A DNA stretch of 64,000 nucleotides from Kitasatospora sp. MAP5-34 (GTDB lineage Bacteria; Actinomycetota; Actinomycetes; Streptomycetales; Streptomycetaceae): positions 52,911 to 116,910 of the forward strand of contig NZ_JARXZC010000022.1 in the NCBI RefSeq assembly GCF_029894335.1, read 5' to 3'. Below the pieces are notes generated by a model. The model was not told where the DNA came from. It ran no database searches and saw nothing but the letters and a program-made list of their open reading frames with translations. Shown piece by piece: positions 62,311 to 64,000 of this stretch; position 1 is the stretch's first letter; each line of letters starts with the position of its first letter. The position numbers were made by a program, and so were the translations under genes.

Positions 62311-63708
62311 ATGACCGAACAAACCCTCGATCGACCCGGCGCGCGAACCGCACTGCAGAGGCGGGTACTCGCTGCGACGGGCGTCAGTTACGTCATCGTT
62401 CTGTTGGACACCTCGATCGTCAACGTCGCGTTGAACGACATCTCCGGCTCGCTGGGGATCCGGATCGATGGTCTGCAGTGGGTAGTGGACGCCTACACGC
62501 TCGCCTTCGCCGGGCTGCTGCTCACGGGTGGCACGCTGGGCGACCGGTGGGGCGCCCGGCGCACGTACCTGGCAGGCCTGCTGGTATTCACCGCCGCCTC
62601 GGCCACCTGCGGCCTCGCGTCCGGCTTGCCCGTACTGATCGCCGGACGGATCGTGCAGGGCCTCGGCGCCGCGCTGCTCGTACCCGCCGCACTCACATTG
62701 ATCAACCACGCCCACCCCGTGGCGGTGCAGCGGGCCAGAGCCGTGGGGATCTGGATGTCGCTGGGCGGTGCCGCCATGGCGGCCGGGCCGCTGGTCGGGG
62801 GAGGGCTGGTGGCGGTGTTCGGCTGGCGCAGCATCTTCTTCGTCAACGTGCCGATCGGGTTCGTCGGCCTCTTGCTGGCCCGGCGCGTCACCGACCCGCC
62901 GATGCCGCCCGTGCGGCGACAGGTCGATCTGATCGGCCTGACCAGTGGCATTCTTGCGTTGGCCGCGCCCATGGGTGTTCTCATCGAAGGCCGGCGCCTG
63001 GGCTGGACCTCGCCGCCCATCCTCGCGGGGATCGCGCTCGGCGTGGCGGCGATCGTGGTCTTCCTCGTCGCCGAGTCACGCTCCACGCGTCCGATGCTGC
63101 CGTTGTCGTTGTTCCGCCATCGTCTCTTCGCCGCATCGACGTACGCGTCCGTCACCTCGGCGTTCGTCTTCTACGGGCTGCTATTCGTCACCAGCCTCTA
63201 CTTCCAGCAGGTACGCGGTTCCTCACCCCTGGAAGCGGGTGCCGCGCTGCTGCCGATGACGGTGATGGTCGCGCTCGGCGGCTACTACTCCGACCGCATC
63301 GCCCGGCTCCTCGGCGCCCGCTGGTCCATGTGTGCGGCGTTCTGCGCGTACGCGATCGGGGCCGGGGGCCTGCTCGCCTTCGGCCCGCGCTCACCCTACG
63401 AGATGGCACTGGCCCCCATGGTGATCATCGGTCTGGCCGGCGGATTCATCTCCCCGGCCGCCACAGCACCCGCCCTCGGCACCGTCACAAAGGACCGCTC
63501 CGGAATCGCCGCAGCCGCGCTCAACTCCGCCCGTCAGAGCGGATCCACCGCCGGCGTCGCCGTCTTCGGCACCCTGGCGGCAACCCTGCATCCGTTCGTC
63601 AACGGCCTGCGCGCGGCGCTCCTCGTGACCGGGGCCGCGTCCGTGATCGCAGCTCTCGTATGGTTGCTCACCGTACCAGGCAGGGCTGATCCCGACCTTT
63701 GTCGGTAG
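62311..63708 (+). CDS. MFS drug exporter (DHA2 type)
   Basis: The 465-residue protein has the MFS pattern: LDTSIVNVALNDI in the first helix, GTLGDRWGARR between helices 2 and 3, GRIVQGLGAALLVPAAL in helix 4 and a GPLVGGGLVAVFGWR segment in helix 5. About 12-14 membrane helices can be seen. It exports a drug or metabolite with protons. Its expression is likely repressed by the divergent ArsR protein. Confidence 0.92.
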   Translation: MTEQTLDRPGARTALQRRVLAATGVSYVIVLLDTSIVNVALNDISGSLGIRIDGLQWVVDAYTLAFAGLLLTGGTLGDRWGARRTYLAGLLVFTAASATCGLASGLPVLIAGRIVQGLGAALLVPAALTLINHAHPVAVQRARAVGIWMSLGGAAMAAGPLVGGGLVAVFGWRSIFFVNVPIGFVGLLLARRVTDPPMPPVRRQVDLIGLTSGILALAAPMGVLIEGRRLGWTSPPILAGIALGVAAIVVFLVAESRSTRPMLPLSLFRHRLFAASTYASVTSAFVFYGLLFVTSLYFQQVRGSSPLEAGAALLPMTVMVALGGYYSDRIARLLGARWSMCAAFCAYAIGAGGLLAFGPRSPYEMALAPMVIIGLAGGFISPAATAPALGTVTKDRSGIAAAALNSARQSGSTAGVAVFGTLAATLHPFVNGLRAALLVTGAASVIAALVWLLTVPGRADPDLCR

Positions 63709-63728
63709 GGGCGGCTACCGTGCCGACC

Positions 63729-63941
63729 ATGTCTGGTGATCAGCGGGATGGCGATATGGGTGTTGAATCCGCGCTGGTGGACTGGTGGCTGACGGATCCG
63801 GGGTTCCTGGTGACGGCTGACCCGGGGCGGGTCGTGGCGTTGCTGGATGCAATGTCGGGTCCCGGGGCGTGGTTGGGAGCGGCGGTGCACCAGGTGTCGG
63901 CTTCAGCCTCGGATATTCAGCGCCAGTGGCTCGCGCGGTGA
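63729..63941 (+). CDS. Small hypothetical protein
   Basis: Seventy residues (SALVDWWLTDPGFLVTADPGRVVALLDAM...). The composition is ordinary and the start has a weak ribosome-binding site, so it may be real. I recognise no family. It lies 20 bp after the MFS gene; the last 59 bases of the window show nothing. Confidence 0.4.
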   Translation: MSGDQRDGDMGVESALVDWWLTDPGFLVTADPGRVVALLDAMSGPGAWLGAAVHQVSASASDIQRQWLAR

Positions 63942-64000
63942 CGTGATCAAGGAAGGGTGCTCCCGGCCTGCGAGGATGTGAGTGTCGAGTTCACGTTCAG

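Noticed and set aside
1..64000. CRISPR arrays, rRNA genes, a replication origin or a riboswitch
   Set aside because: No spaced direct repeats, rRNA-like blocks, DnaA-box clusters or recognisable riboswitch cores were seen on reading through.

Overview
The window is high-GC actinobacterial DNA, most like Streptomyces or Kitasatospora. Coding GC3 is very high, GTG starts and 4-base stop/start overlaps are common, and the gene families (LAL regulators, DUF5753, MsiK-dependent sugar importers, aerobic cydABCD, Lat/Pcd) are typical of Streptomycetaceae.

Region 1 (1-19.3 kb) is part of a biosynthetic gene cluster that I cannot match to a known product. Two divergent operons meet at about 4.95-5.29 kb. 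The leftward operon runs off the left edge. It encodes an SbnB-like dehydrogenase, a KAS III-like protein with altered catalytic residues, an acyl-CoA dehydrogenase, a seryl-tRNA-synthetase-like amino acid:carrier-protein ligase and a 3-hydroxyacyl-CoA dehydrogenase. The last three resemble an aminomalonyl-ACP extender-unit set. The rightward operon encodes lysine 6-aminotransferase (Lat), an SbnA-like PLP synthase, a formyltransferase, an M20 amidohydrolase, piperideine-6-carboxylate dehydrogenase (Pcd), an A-T-C-T NRPS, a SET-domain protein, a stand-alone adenylation domain with the canonical threonine code, and an S9 peptidase. Predicted precursors are L-2,3-diaminopropionate (SbnA plus SbnB), L-alpha-aminoadipate (Lat plus Pcd), threonine, and possibly aminomalonyl-ACP.

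Region 2 (19.3-28.7 kb) holds a 211-bp duplicated gene remnant, then stress and detoxification genes: DoxX, YcaC-like hydrolase, haloperoxidase-type hydrolase, YtcJ-like amidohydrolase, DUF1275 membrane protein, a secreted VOC protein, an LLM flavin oxidoreductase with its FMN reductase, and an HSL-type esterase. Region 3 (28.9-38.3 kb) is a Dps-like ferritin followed by a tightly overlapping cydA-cydB-cydD-cydC operon capped by a LAL/LuxR regulator. Region 4 (38.5-47.6 kb) contains two paralogous AraC regulators around an esterase, then a sugar ABC importer (binding protein and two permeases, no ATPase) with a second LAL regulator.

Region 5 (47.6-55.6 kb) has a frameshifted gene, a HEAT-like repeat protein, a CpnT/PPE-like type VII secretion candidate and a TetR/small-membrane-protein pair with clear operators. 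Region 6 (55.6-61.5 kb) is a mobile-element graveyard: IS3 and TnpC remnants, several truncated genes, the 3' half of a tRNA-Pro(GGG) gene that looks like an attachment-site scar, and two Mrr-type nucleases with a truncated DUF5753 protein. The right edge (61.5-64 kb) has an ArsR/MFS pair with a palindromic operator.

All identifications come from reading motifs; no database search was possible.
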